Source: Novilysobacter_A longmucuonensis (GTDB lineage Bacteria; Pseudomonadota; Gammaproteobacteria; Xanthomonadales; Xanthomonadaceae). Taken from it: a stretch of 64,000 bases of DNA. Every line of letters begins with the position of its first letter. Position 1 is the stretch's first letter. Location: contig NZ_JBJMAW010000009.1 of assembly GCF_046600735.1 (NCBI RefSeq), positions 62,001-126,000 on the forward strand, read 5' to 3'. Shown here one piece after another: positions 10,552 to 19,100 of the stretch. The position numbers were made by a program, and so were the translations under genes. Below the pieces are notes generated by a model. It made no database searches and had not been told where the DNA came from. It was given only the letters and a program-made list of their open reading frames with translations.

Positions 10552-13176
10552 ATGGAAATCGCCGCCATCCGCCCGGCCGATGTGCACGCCGAGTCCGAAG
10601 CGCCGCAACTGCGCACCATCCTGCTGACCGACATCTGCGACTCGATCAGTCTGGTCGAGCGTATCGGCGACGGCGCCGCGGCCACCTTCTTCCGCGAACA
10701 CGACCGCCTGGTCCTGCGGCTGCAGCAGCAGTGGCGCGGCCGCCTGATCGACCGCTCCGACGGCTTGCTGCTGTTGTTCGAACGGCCGATCGACGGGCTT
10801 GGCTTCGCGATCGACTACGCGCGCGGCCTGCGCGAGCTCGGCACGCAGCGCAACCTGGACCTCAGCGCCCGCGCCGGCCTGCACGTCGGCGAAGTGCTGA
10901 CCTGGCGCAACAGCGAGGAGGCGGTGCGGGTCGGCTCCAAGCCACTGGAAGTCGAAGGCCTGGCCAAACCGATCGCGGCGCGGCTGATGTCGATGGCGCG
11001 GCCCGGCCAGATCCTGCTCTCGGCCGTGGCCGAGCCGCTCGCCCACCGCGCCGCGCGCGAACTCGGCGAACGCGGCCAGCACATGATCTGGAAGTCGCAC
11101 GGCCGCTGGCGCTTCAAGGGCATGCCCGAGCCGCACGAGGTGTTCGAGGTCGGCGAGCCCGGCATCGCCCCACTGCGCGCCCCGCCCAACAGCGCCAAGG
11201 CCTGGCGCGACATCCCGCTGTGGCGCCGCCCGGCCGCGCTCGTGGCCGAGGTGGCCCTATGCGTGGTCATCGCCATCGGCGCCTGGTTCGTCACCCGCCC
11301 CGCCCCGGCGATCGCGTTCAACGAGCGGGATTGGGTGGTCGTGGGCGACCTGCGCAATCTCACCGGCCAGCCACTGCTGGATGATTCGCTCGAGCAGGCG
11401 TTCCGCATCAGCCTGGAGCAGTCGCGCCACGTCAATGTGCTCAGCGACCTCAAGACCCGCGACACCCTCGCGCGCATGCAACGCGAGCCCGGCACCGAAC
11501 TCGACCGCGCGATCGCCTCCGAGATCGCGATCCGCGACGGCGCCCGTGCGGTGATCCTGCCAACCGTCGCCGAAGTCGGCGGCCGGGTCCGGGTCAGCGC
11601 CGAGGTGATCGACCCGCACAACCAGACCACCGTATACGCCGAATACGCTGACGGAAAGGGCGCGGTGTCGGCGCTGGCGTCGATTGATGAAGTGACCGCG
11701 GCGCTGCGACAGAAGCTGGGTGAAGCAATCGCGGCGATCCACGAGAACTCGGCTCCGCTCCCCCAAGTGGCGACGAGCGATCTGGATGCTCTGCGCGCGT
11801 ATGCATTGGGACAGCTTGCTTACGCGCAGTCTCGCCACGAGGAAGCTAGGAGCTTTTACCGGCAGGCCATCGATATGGATGAGAACTTCGCCCTCGCCTA
11901 TATCGGGATGGCGCGATCGTCCTATGCCTTAGTCGACCTGCAGGCCGGTATTCCCTACTTGCGTAAAGCCGTCACGCTGAGTGCGAACCTGCCGGCACGG
12001 GAGCGGCTGTATTTGAACGCCTGGGTTACACAAGTGGATAAGCCTGTCGCCGCTTTGGGCGAATGGAAAACGATGGCGGCGTTGTATCCGGACGCCTTCC
12101 AGGCCTCTGCCAACGTCGCGGCGGCGTCCTACTGGCGAAATGATTTCGCTGGGGGAATCTTGTTTGCGGAGCGTGCTTCGGCCAGCCAATACGAGTTCAG
12201 TGCGCTCACGCTTGACACCCTGGGCCGTTTGCAACTCGGCCTTGGTCGATATGACGAGGCGGAGCGCTCCTTCGCGATGGCGCTTGAGGGGGGCTCAGGC
12301 TCAGCGGCGGTTGGACAGGCGATAACGCTTGCAGCGCAGGAACGATTCGCCGCGGCCGAGCGCGCGTGGCCGCAAAGTGCGGAGGCGGGTCAACTATATT
12401 TCGATCGCGTATCAATCCTGTTGGATCAGGGAAAGTGGAGTCAGGCAAGCAGCCATGCGCTTCAACGGATAGAGTCGAGCCAAGTAGCGCCATTGCGAGG
12501 TAGCGCGGCCGAGTTCCCGAAGGTGGTGGTCGACTGGATCAGCGGCAAGCATGAGTCCGCTGGCATCCGCCTCCACGAGGCAGTTGAAGACTCTTTAGCT
12601 TCATTGTCTCCGAATCAGAACACAGCGGATGCCCTGCAATATGCATATATGGCTTTGCATGGGGCATGGCTCGCGCAGCGGATGGGAAAACCGAAGGTGG
12701 CGCAGGATGTTCTGACCGCCCTTAGTTCCAAAGTGGAACTGATCAACACCCCTCCGGTGATGGGTATGTGGCTGATCGTCGGAGCGAATCAACCGTCGCC
12801 CCAAAAAACGCCTGCCGAGGTCGTCGATACGCTAGAGGCGGGCGTTAACGGCAGCGAACCATATCAGTTGCATGTGGCCTTGTTGGAGGCGTACGCGAAA
12901 GCCGGCCGATTTGACCGCGTTCGGAGTGAGGCTGAGTGGTTGTCGCGGCATCGAGGGCGCGCGTACTCCGAAAGTGGATGCGGATGGTGCCAGCAACCAC
13001 TGAACGTGCTCGATTCGAGAATTGCCCACCTACGCGCGGCCGAGATCCTCGTTGCTGTGGGGGACAAGACCCAGGCATCAGCCGAACTCCAAAAATTCGA
13101 TCGGGGTTGGGGGCCGTTGGAATTACCCGGTCAGCTGCGCTTGCGCCGCAACGAACTACTACGAATGCTCCACTGA
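10552..13176 (+). CDS. Class III adenylate/guanylate cyclase-like protein with TM helix and TPR region (RiPP-locus cyclase)
   Basis: An 874-residue protein. The class III nucleotide cyclase domain covers about residues 18-200 (TILLTDICDSISLVERIGD holds the first metal Asp; ARAGLHVGEV is the dimer-core block). One TM helix lies near residues 230-250 (ALVAEVALCVVIAIGAWF). An extracytoplasmic part follows, with TPR-like repeats from about residue 410 to the end. Base composition drops clearly from about 11,640 onward, so the 3' half looks exchanged. This architecture next to leader-type peptides and a SagB-like enzyme matches what genome pipelines call a putative peptide modification system cyclase; that link is from recall and context. 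Confidence 0.8.
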   Translation: MEIAAIRPADVHAESEAPQLRTILLTDICDSISLVERIGDGAAATFFREHDRLVLRLQQQWRGRLIDRSDGLLLLFERPIDGLGFAIDYARGLRELGTQRNLDLSARAGLHVGEVLTWRNSEEAVRVGSKPLEVEGLAKPIAARLMSMARPGQILLSAVAEPLAHRAARELGERGQHMIWKSHGRWRFKGMPEPHEVFEVGEPGIAPLRAPPNSAKAWRDIPLWRRPAALVAEVALCVVIAIGAWFVTRPAPAIAFNERDWVVVGDLRNLTGQPLLDDSLEQAFRISLEQSRHVNVLSDLKTRDTLARMQREPGTELDRAIASEIAIRDGARAVILPTVAEVGGRVRVSAEVIDPHNQTTVYAEYADGKGAVSALASIDEVTAALRQKLGEAIAAIHENSAPLPQVATSDLDALRAYALGQLAYAQSRHEEARSFYRQAIDMDENFALAYIGMARSSYALVDLQAGIPYLRKAVTLSANLPARERLYLNAWVTQVDKPVAALGEWKTMAALYPDAFQASANVAAASYWRNDFAGGILFAERASASQYEFSALTLDTLGRLQLGLGRYDEAERSFAMALEGGSGSAAVGQAITLAAQERFAAAERAWPQSAEAGQLYFDRVSILLDQGKWSQASSHALQRIESSQVAPLRGSAAEFPKVVVDWISGKHESAGIRLHEAVEDSLASLSPNQNTADALQYAYMALHGAWLAQRMGKPKVAQDVLTALSSKVELINTPPVMGMWLIVGANQPSPQKTPAEVVDTLEAGVNGSEPYQLHVALLEAYAKAGRFDRVRSEAEWLSRHRGRAYSESGCGWCQQPLNVLDSRIAHLRAAEILVAVGDKTQASAELQKFDRGWGPLELPGQLRLRRNELLRMLH

Positions 13177-13532
13177 ATCGGGGTCATGGACAGACCTTGG
13201 GTCAAATGCTCCTTCATCAATTCGCGCGTTTTGGCGATCGTCGCCTTTGGTGAAATACGATCCACTTGGCAGCAACTCCAGATCGGCGGCACATCGGAGG
13301 GCGGTCCCGGGGGCATGAGCGGCGGGCCTTTGCGCGCGGCTGCATCCAATTCTGACTCAGAAGGCTTATAACCGGCCTCGATCAGGGCGGCCAGCGGGTT
13401 TTTCTTGAATAACCGGCGGAACTCGTTGTCGGTACTGAGTAGATCGAGCAGCTTGTCCGCGACTTCGGGATCGAGTGGTGCGGACTTCTTGCCGGCGGCC
13501 GCCTTCGAGCCGGTGGTCTTCTTCGTTGCCAT
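13131..13532 (-). CDS. NHLP-related RiPP precursor-like peptide 1
   Basis: 133 residues. After a Lys-rich start comes a nitrile-hydratase-like leader block (DPEVADKLLDLLSTDNEFRR, about residues 20-39, then NPLAALIEAGY). A Pro/Gly segment with a Cys pair (IWSCCQVDR) follows, then a C-terminal block (KATIAKTREL to LTQGLSMTPIQ) shared with peptide 2. It lacks enzyme motifs and resembles a precursor for peptide modification. GGGGAAT precedes the start. The 3' end overlaps the convergent cyclase gene by 46 bp. Which residues are modified or released is not visible. Confidence 0.72.
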   Translation of the reverse strand: MATKKTTGSKAAAGKKSAPLDPEVADKLLDLLSTDNEFRRLFKKNPLAALIEAGYKPSESELDAAARKGPPLMPPGPPSDVPPIWSCCQVDRISPKATIAKTRELMKEHLTQGLSMTPIQWSIRSSSLRRKRS

Positions 13533-13684
13533 TCCCCATTCCCCCTAACGAGGACCCGTTGCAGGCCCCTCGGGTGCGAATCTATCCTTGTCGATGTGGT
13601 GGAACAACCACATGTCCCCATAAAAAGGGCGAAGCCCGTGCGGGGCATGATTCTTCGCGAACCCCGAGGGTCGCAATGATTGCG

Positions 13685-14035
13685 CTACTTGCGCTTCAGA
13701 CGCGTCGCGGTAGCAACGTCCAATTGAATTGGATTCTGTGACAAGCCTGAGGTCAACATTTCCCTTAACGTCGCACGTGCCTTGGTGATCTGGGCTTTCG
13801 ATGCCAGCTTAGTAATGCCAAGGAAGCACCATGACGGCGACGCCAGCAGCGGCGACTCCACGAATCCGACCTGTTCCAGCGCCTTTTGCGCATCACGCCT
13901 GAATAAGCGACGAAAAGCGTCATCCGTGCTCAGCAGATCGAGCAACCGATCGGCCGCTTTCGGGTCCAGCGGCGCCGACCGCTTCCTGGCAACGGCAGAA
14001 ACATGCGTGTTGGTATCGAGCGCGACGGACTGCAT
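13685..14035 (-). CDS. NHLP-related RiPP precursor-like peptide 2
   Basis: 116 residues, a paralogue of peptide 1. The leader-like block DPKAADRLLDLLSTDDAFRR is followed by a short variable stretch with a single Cys (SPSWCFLG) and the shared tail KAQITKARATL to LTSGLSQNPIQ. ATG 14035 has an AAGGAG site 6 nt upstream, which rules out the longer frame reaching 14269. It is divergent from the SagB-type enzyme gene. The peptides differ most in the Cys-bearing middle, as expected if that is the substrate part. Confidence 0.72.
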   Translation of the reverse strand: MQSVALDTNTHVSAVARKRSAPLDPKAADRLLDLLSTDDAFRRLFRRDAQKALEQVGFVESPLLASPSWCFLGITKLASKAQITKARATLREMLTSGLSQNPIQLDVATATRLKRK

Positions 14036-14151
14036 GGCGTTCTCCTTGTGATGGACAATGGATGGCGTAGCGAGCCCTAGGGTACAGCAGCACGCTACGC
14101 TGATCCGCGCGTCATTGATGATCATCGGGGTTGACTCAGGGGGCTGTTTGT

Positions 14152-15348
14152 ATGCGTATACGTCGTTGCGCGGTGTTGTTGCTGGAGCCACGCGAAGAAG
14201 TGGGTTTCGATCTGGAGCACTTGCTGGCCGGCGGCAACGGTCTGAGGCGCGAATGCCGCTGGCTGGCACTGGCGCCGCACTTGGGCGCTGAAGTCGAGGT
14301 CGATGCCGCCGAGCGTGAGTTGCTCGGCGCGGTGAGCCCGAGCGAATGGATCGACGCGCGCGAGCTCGCCACGGACGCCGCCGCGGTGCTCAAGCGCCTG
14401 CTCAAGGAAGGCCTGCTGATCGGCAGCGGCAAGCGCCACGCCGCGCACCGCGAGCGCGACGAGCGTTTGCGCGCGACCTACTGGCACCCGCTGGCGGCGA
14501 CCCTGCACGCGTTCACGAGGTGGCGCGGCGCCGATGCCGTTGCCAACATGCGCGACAGCGGCACCGAGACCGCACAGCAGATGCGCGAGGTGCTCGGCGC
14601 CCCGCCGGTGGAGGCCGCCGACCGCGGCGGAAACGCACATTCTCTGCCATTGCCGCGCAGCACGCCGACCGCGTTCGACGAGCTGCTGGCGCGCCGCGCC
14701 ACCTGCCGCAACTTCAATGCCGCGCGGGCGCTGCCGCACGCGCTATTCGCGCAACTTCTGGACCGCGTGTTCGCGGCCAAGGCGCAGGTGCGGGTCAGCG
14801 ACGACACCGTGTTCTTGAAGAAGACCAGTCCGTCCGGCGGCGGCCTGCACCCGGTCGAGGCCTACCTGATCGTGCAGCACGTCGAGGGCGTCGCGCCCGG
14901 GTTGTACCACTACCGCGCCGCCGAGCACGCGCTGGATCCGATGCCGTCGCCGGACGGGCCGCTGCGCGAGTTCGTCATGCAGGCCGTCGCCCAGCAGCAC
15001 TGGTTCGCCGACGCCCACGTGCTGGTGCTGCTGTCGCCGCGCTTCGATCGCACCAACTGGAAGTACCGCCACCACGCCAAGGCCTACCGCGCGGTTGCGC
15101 TGGAAGCCGGGCACCTGTCGCAGACCCTGTACCTGTCCGCGACAGAGGCGGGCCTCGGCGCGTTCATCACCGGCGCGATCAACGAGGTCGAGGTGGAACA
15201 GGCGTTCGGCCTCGATCCGATCTGCCAGGGCGCGCTGGCGATCTGCGGCTTCGGCTGGCGCGGCGAGGTAATGGAGACCACCGAACTCGATCCGGCCGGG
15301 GAGATCTGGGTATCGGAAGCGGAGGCCGCGGGGCAGCTACCCGACTGA
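14152..15348 (+). CDS. SagB-type peptide dehydrogenase (nitroreductase fold)
   Basis: 398 residues. The N-terminal ~170 residues have no recognised domain and may bind the leader. The C-terminal ~220 residues are a nitroreductase/SagB FMN oxidoreductase: TSPSGGGLHPVEAYLIV is the FMN-binding block, and GLYHYRAAEHAL and GLGAFITGAINE are typical. SagB enzymes oxidise azolines in modified peptides; here no YcaO cyclodehydratase is visible in the window, so the true reaction is open. ATG 14152 has AGGGGG upstream. It is divergent from precursor peptide 2 (117 bp). Confidence 0.8.
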   Translation: MRIRRCAVLLLEPREEVGFDLEHLLAGGNGLRRECRWLALAPHLGAEVEVDAAERELLGAVSPSEWIDARELATDAAAVLKRLLKEGLLIGSGKRHAAHRERDERLRATYWHPLAATLHAFTRWRGADAVANMRDSGTETAQQMREVLGAPPVEAADRGGNAHSLPLPRSTPTAFDELLARRATCRNFNAARALPHALFAQLLDRVFAAKAQVRVSDDTVFLKKTSPSGGGLHPVEAYLIVQHVEGVAPGLYHYRAAEHALDPMPSPDGPLREFVMQAVAQQHWFADAHVLVLLSPRFDRTNWKYRHHAKAYRAVALEAGHLSQTLYLSATEAGLGAFITGAINEVEVEQAFGLDPICQGALAICGFGWRGEVMETTELDPAGEIWVSEAEAAGQLPD

Positions 15349-15363
15349 TCCGGTGCCTGCCTT

Positions 15364-15463
15364 TGTAGGAGCGCCCCATGGGCGCGATGCTTTTTGTTCC
15401 GGTCGCCGTCGAGTTCAAGCGCATCTCGGCGACCTGGCATCGCGCCCATGGGGCGCTCCTACA
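15364..15463. repeat. Paired REP palindrome (GGAGCGCCCCATGGGCGC type)
   Basis: The same family as 5799-5873. TGTAGGAGCGCCCCATGGGC and its inverse ending CTCCTACA lie about 45 bp apart, between the convergent SagB-type and comM genes. Confidence 0.9.
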
Positions 15464-15500
15464 GAGATCATTCGATTCGGGCTGGGCTGGTGGATCCCGA

Positions 15501-16928
15501 TCACGCGGCCCGGGCGTCTATTCCGCGATCGGCGCGGCGGTAGCCGATCGCCTCGGTCAGGTGCGCGGTGGTGATGTGCGGGGTGTCGGCGAGGTCGGCG
15601 ATGGTGCGGGCGACGCGCAGGATGCGGTGCATCGAGCGGGCCGACAGCTGCAGGGTGTCGACCGCGCGTTCGAGCAGGTCCTGGTCGCGCTCGCTCAGGC
15701 GGCAGGTCGCGGTGGTCTCGCGCTGGCTGAGCTGGGCGTTGGCCTTGCCGGCGCGGCAATGCTGGATGGCGCGGGCCTGCACCACGCGCGCGCGGATGTC
15801 GTCGCTGCGCTCGCCCTCGGGGGCGTCGGGCCGCAACTCGACCGGCGGCAGCCGCGGAACCTCCACGTGCAGGTCGATCCGGTCGAGCAGCGGGCCGGAG
15901 ATGCGCGCGCGGTAGCGGCGGGTGGCGTCCTCGCTGCAGCGGCAGCGGCCGCTGGCGTCGCCGGCCCAGCCGCAGGGGCAGGGGCAGGGGTTCATCGCCG
16001 CGACCAGCTGGAACCGCGCCGGGAATTCGGAGCTGCGCGCGGCGCGCGACACCGTCACCAGCCCTGACTCGAGCGGCTCGCGCAGCACTTCCAGCGCACG
16101 GCGGTCCCATTCGGGCAGCTCATCGAGAAACAGCACGCCGTGGTGCGCCAGCGAGATCTCGCCCGGTCGCGGTTCGGCGCCGCCGCCGACCAGTGCAACC
16201 GCGCTGGCGGTATGGTGCGGCGAGCGGAACGGGCGCTGGCGCCAGCGCGCCGGGTCCAGTCCGCGGCCACTGACCGAGGCGATCGCCGCGGCCTCCAGCG
16301 CTTCGGCTTCGCTGGCCTCCGGCAGCAGGCCGGGCAGGCGCGAGGCCAGCAGCGTCTTGCCGCAGCCGGGCGGGCCGATCAGCAGCAGGTGGTGGTTGCC
16401 GGCCGCGGCGATCTCCAGCGCGCGGCGCGCGTGCACCTGCCCGCGCACATCGGCCATGTCGGGGCCGTGTTCGCGCACCGCCGGCGGCGCGGTCGCCGCC
16501 GGCAGCGACTTGCGGCGGTCGAGCATCGCGCAGACCTCGAGCAGGGTGCGCGCGGTATAGGCCTCCACCCGGCTCGCCAGCGCGGCCTCGGCGCCGTTGC
16601 CCGCCGGCACGATCAACTTGCGTCCGGCATCGGCCGCGGCCAATGCGGCCGGCAGTACCCCGTCGACCGCGCGCAGTTCGCCGGTCAGACCGAGTTCGCC
16701 GAGGAACTCATACTCATCGAGCGCCTCAAGCGGGATCTGCCCGCTCGCGGCGAGGATGCCCAGCGCGATCGGCAGGTCGAAGCGGCCGCCGTCCTTGGGC
16801 AGGTCGGCCGGTGCCAGGTTGAGCGTGATGACCCGCGCGGGGAACTCGTACTGCGCGCACATGATCGCCGCGCGCACCCGGTCCTTGGCTTCGCGCACCG
16901 CCGCCTCGGGCAAGCCGACGATCGACAT
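15501..16928 (-). pseudogene. comM: comM (YifB-family Mg-chelatase-like AAA+ helicase), 3' part
   Basis: Codes for residues 32-506 of ComM: the Lon-like N-domain remainder, the AAA+ core with Walker A (LLIGPPGCGKTLLA), the Walker B region (GVLFLDELPEW) and the C-terminal Mg-chelatase domain (QARAIQHCR to AIGYRRADR). ComM drives branch migration during natural transformation. The first 31 codons are 6.8 kb away at 23764-23856, separated by an island. Joining the parts gives exactly 506 codons, the E. coli YifB length. The ATG at 16928 lies in the attachment core and lacks a Shine-Dalgarno sequence, so efficient translation is doubtful. Confidence 0.93.
16924..16928. other. Left attachment core of the comM island
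   Basis: GACAT shared with 23759-23763; comM sequence lies to its left and island sequence to its right. Large serine recombinases exchange strands at a central dinucleotide inside such a short common core. Confidence 0.85.
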
Positions 16929-17103
16929 AGTTGCGTCAATTAAATCGGTACCAATCCAGCCGTCACTGCCCTCGGCGCTGGTTTGATGTGAACCGCCTCG
17001 CGCGCGCGGGTAGGCGCGCCCGCTCCGGTAGAGGGAGGCTGATGACTAGCGTCTCAGTCCGTGCGATGCTCGTGCCTTATTCTGCGGGTATGGGGGTGCC
17101 TAG

Positions 17104-18078
17104 ATGTACAAGGACGAGCGTGACATCTACTTCTACGACGCGATTACCCGCGTCTGGAATCGCAAGTACAAGGGATTGGCGTCGTTCCCGCATTACGAAT
17201 TGGCAAAGGCCATTAAGGAACTGTTCGACGCGGACCGTGCGGAGTACATCCAGAAGAACACCCTCCAATCAACGTACATCACCGACATGCGACTCCATCA
17301 GGATCGATGCGAAATGTTGATTGGCTTTGCGGATACCGTCGCGGCTGACCCGACGCTCAATGACCGACCCGCTCGCAAGCGTCGTTTTGTAAAGAAAGCC
17401 GGAGGTGAAGGCTTGGAGCATTCGGCGCACATCATTTGGCATTACGAAAACAAAGCCAACAACAGTGCATGCAATTTCTACCTGGAGGGCGCGGTCGGTT
17501 TGCGCTCTACTACTATTGTTCGATTCCTGAATAGATTACTTCGCGCCTACTCGGACGTAAGCAAAAAGTTCTATGTGCCTGACCCGGAAGGTACTGTGGA
17601 CGCCGCCGGAAACTACACGACCATCAAGACTCGCCCGAAAATAGATTTGATGGGGCATCCGTCTCAGGAGTTTCTCAAAGACCTGAAGCGCGGCGAACTC
17701 AGTGAGCTAGAGCTGTACACCGAAACGCAGCGAAACAAGATTTGGGACTCGAACGGCTATGCCATCGAGGATCGGCGTTCCGTCATGATCAAGCCTAACT
17801 CTAAGAAACAAAAGTTGATCCCCAAGGCGAAGAGTTTGCTCGATGGTGTGTTGACGAAAACAGTTAAAAGAGACTATGAGTACGCGCGCGTCAGCTTCAA
17901 GACCGAGACGAATGTGCCCAGGAGTGTTCGCATCTTTTCGTCGAACTACAATCTTATCAATGACGACACATACGTAAAGAAGGAACGTGTCAAAGCACTG
18001 GGCGGGAACCTCCCGAACGCTTTCGACTCTTTTTACGGTCCCATACTCAATCGAATGCGGGGCTTGGCGGGCATTTAG
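17104..18078 (+). CDS. Unknown soluble cargo protein, first gene of a two-gene module
   Basis: 324 residues with no motif I can name. It is rich in charged and aromatic residues (MYKDERDIYFYDAITRVWNR at the start), has no signal peptide or TM helix, and contains basic stretches around residues 95-105 and 235-260 (PNSKKQKLIPKAK). ATG 17104 follows GGGGGTG. Base composition is lower in GC than the host. The next gene starts 16 bp after its stop and encodes a four-helix membrane protein, so the pair probably acts together; a soluble sensor plus membrane effector is a common anti-phage layout. Function not established. Confidence 0.75.
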   Translation: MYKDERDIYFYDAITRVWNRKYKGLASFPHYELAKAIKELFDADRAEYIQKNTLQSTYITDMRLHQDRCEMLIGFADTVAADPTLNDRPARKRRFVKKAGGEGLEHSAHIIWHYENKANNSACNFYLEGAVGLRSTTIVRFLNRLLRAYSDVSKKFYVPDPEGTVDAAGNYTTIKTRPKIDLMGHPSQEFLKDLKRGELSELELYTETQRNKIWDSNGYAIEDRRSVMIKPNSKKQKLIPKAKSLLDGVLTKTVKRDYEYARVSFKTETNVPRSVRIFSSNYNLINDDTYVKKERVKALGGNLPNAFDSFYGPILNRMRGLAGI

Positions 18079-18094
18079 TCCATGGGAGTAGGCG

Positions 18095-18661
18095 ATGTTT
18101 GCTCTGATATTCTCGCCGCTGTCTTATTTGCGCATAAGACACGAATCCAAGTGGATTACCGATTGGGTGTACCCCCTTGTGTTTTCCACCGTTTCCGTTG
18201 CGCTCATCTTTGCTTTCGGCGAGAAGGGTGCGATCTCCGGCAGAGACGGACTGATCGACCGCCTGCTCCTCGTCAGCTCAGTGCTGCCCGGTTTCTATAT
18301 CGCCGCACTCGCGGCGATCGCAACGTTTAACAGGCCAGACATTGATGAGTTCATGCCGGAGCCGACGCCGCGCCTATCTGTCGATATCGGCGGACACGGC
18401 AACGTGATTCGATTAACTCGTCGCCGTTTCCTTTCTCATTTGTTTGCCTTCCTATGTTGGGAAAGCCTAGCATTGATGATTGCATGTGTATTCGCCGGCA
18501 TCGTTGGGAAGGAAGTTATCTCGCACTTCCCGGCGACGCTCGCGCACTGGGCTACGATTGGGTTCACGTTTGTCGTTCTGCTCGTCTTTTGGCAGATGAT
18601 TTGCGCTACGTTTCTTGGTCTCTACTACCTCGGAAATCGACTGCATCACCCGACCTATTAG
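18095..18661 (+). CDS. Four-helix membrane protein, second gene of a two-gene module
   Basis: 188 residues with four hydrophobic helices, near residues 25-45 (VYPLVFSTVSVALIFAF), 56-76 (LLLVSSVLPGFYIAALAAIA), 112-136 (FLCWESLALMIACVFAGIVG) and 148-172. A cytoplasmic-type loop of about 35 residues (RPDIDEFMPEPTPR) lies between helices 2 and 3. GGGAG precedes ATG 18095. It is coupled to the soluble protein upstream. Size and topology resemble small membrane effectors of defence systems, but I cannot assign a family. Confidence 0.75.
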   Translation: MFALIFSPLSYLRIRHESKWITDWVYPLVFSTVSVALIFAFGEKGAISGRDGLIDRLLLVSSVLPGFYIAALAAIATFNRPDIDEFMPEPTPRLSVDIGGHGNVIRLTRRRFLSHLFAFLCWESLALMIACVFAGIVGKEVISHFPATLAHWATIGFTFVVLLVFWQMICATFLGLYYLGNRLHHPTY

Positions 18662-18684
18662 CCTCGCTGCGCACGGCGCACAAG

Positions 18685-18972
18685 CTAATCTAGGATTTTC
18701 TGCGCCAATTTACCGCCCGCTGATCCACGCGGAGCGCGTCTGCCAAGATACTCTGCCAGCATCTCTTGGGGTGACACACCTATCGCCTCAGCAATTTCAA
18801 CAAATTCGACTAAATCGATCCGACGCTCGCCCCGTTCGCATTTGGAGACGAAAGTTTGTGTATTTCCGAGGCGCGCTGCCAGCTCAACTTGAGACACGCA
18901 CTGTTGCTTCCTCGCTTCTCGCAAGATTCCTAGTAACAGGCGATAGTCGGGGTTGTGAGTGGAGCCTGTCAT
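18685..18972 (-). CDS. XRE-family HTH regulator
   Basis: 95 residues. A Cro/C1-type HTH spans about residues 12-68 (QVELAARLGNTQTFVSKCER gives the two HTH helices). It faces the two-gene module tail-to-tail across 23 bp. It may control the module or the island; no operator is evident. The short Lys-rich tail has no known function. Confidence 0.85.
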   Translation of the reverse strand: MTGSTHNPDYRLLLGILREARKQQCVSQVELAARLGNTQTFVSKCERGERRIDLVEFVEIAEAIGVSPQEMLAEYLGRRAPRGSAGGKLAQKILD

Positions 18973-19100
18973 GTGCCTGACCGCTGGGTCAGGGCACGCT
19001 AAAGTCCGTTGCAGGATAGTCCAAAATCGGCTATATGTGTTGTGTTGGCACGGGCAAGCCTTCCGTGGCCACAGTGGTCAACCTACAAAGGAGCAGGGGA

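Noticed and set aside
15501..16928. Functional comM starting at ATG 16928
   Set aside because: The 31 N-terminal codons are displaced to 23764-23856, and no Shine-Dalgarno lies before 16928; treated as a disrupted gene.
17104..18661. Naming the two-gene module Kiwa
   Set aside because: Only general architecture is similar; gene order is opposite and no motif supports homology.
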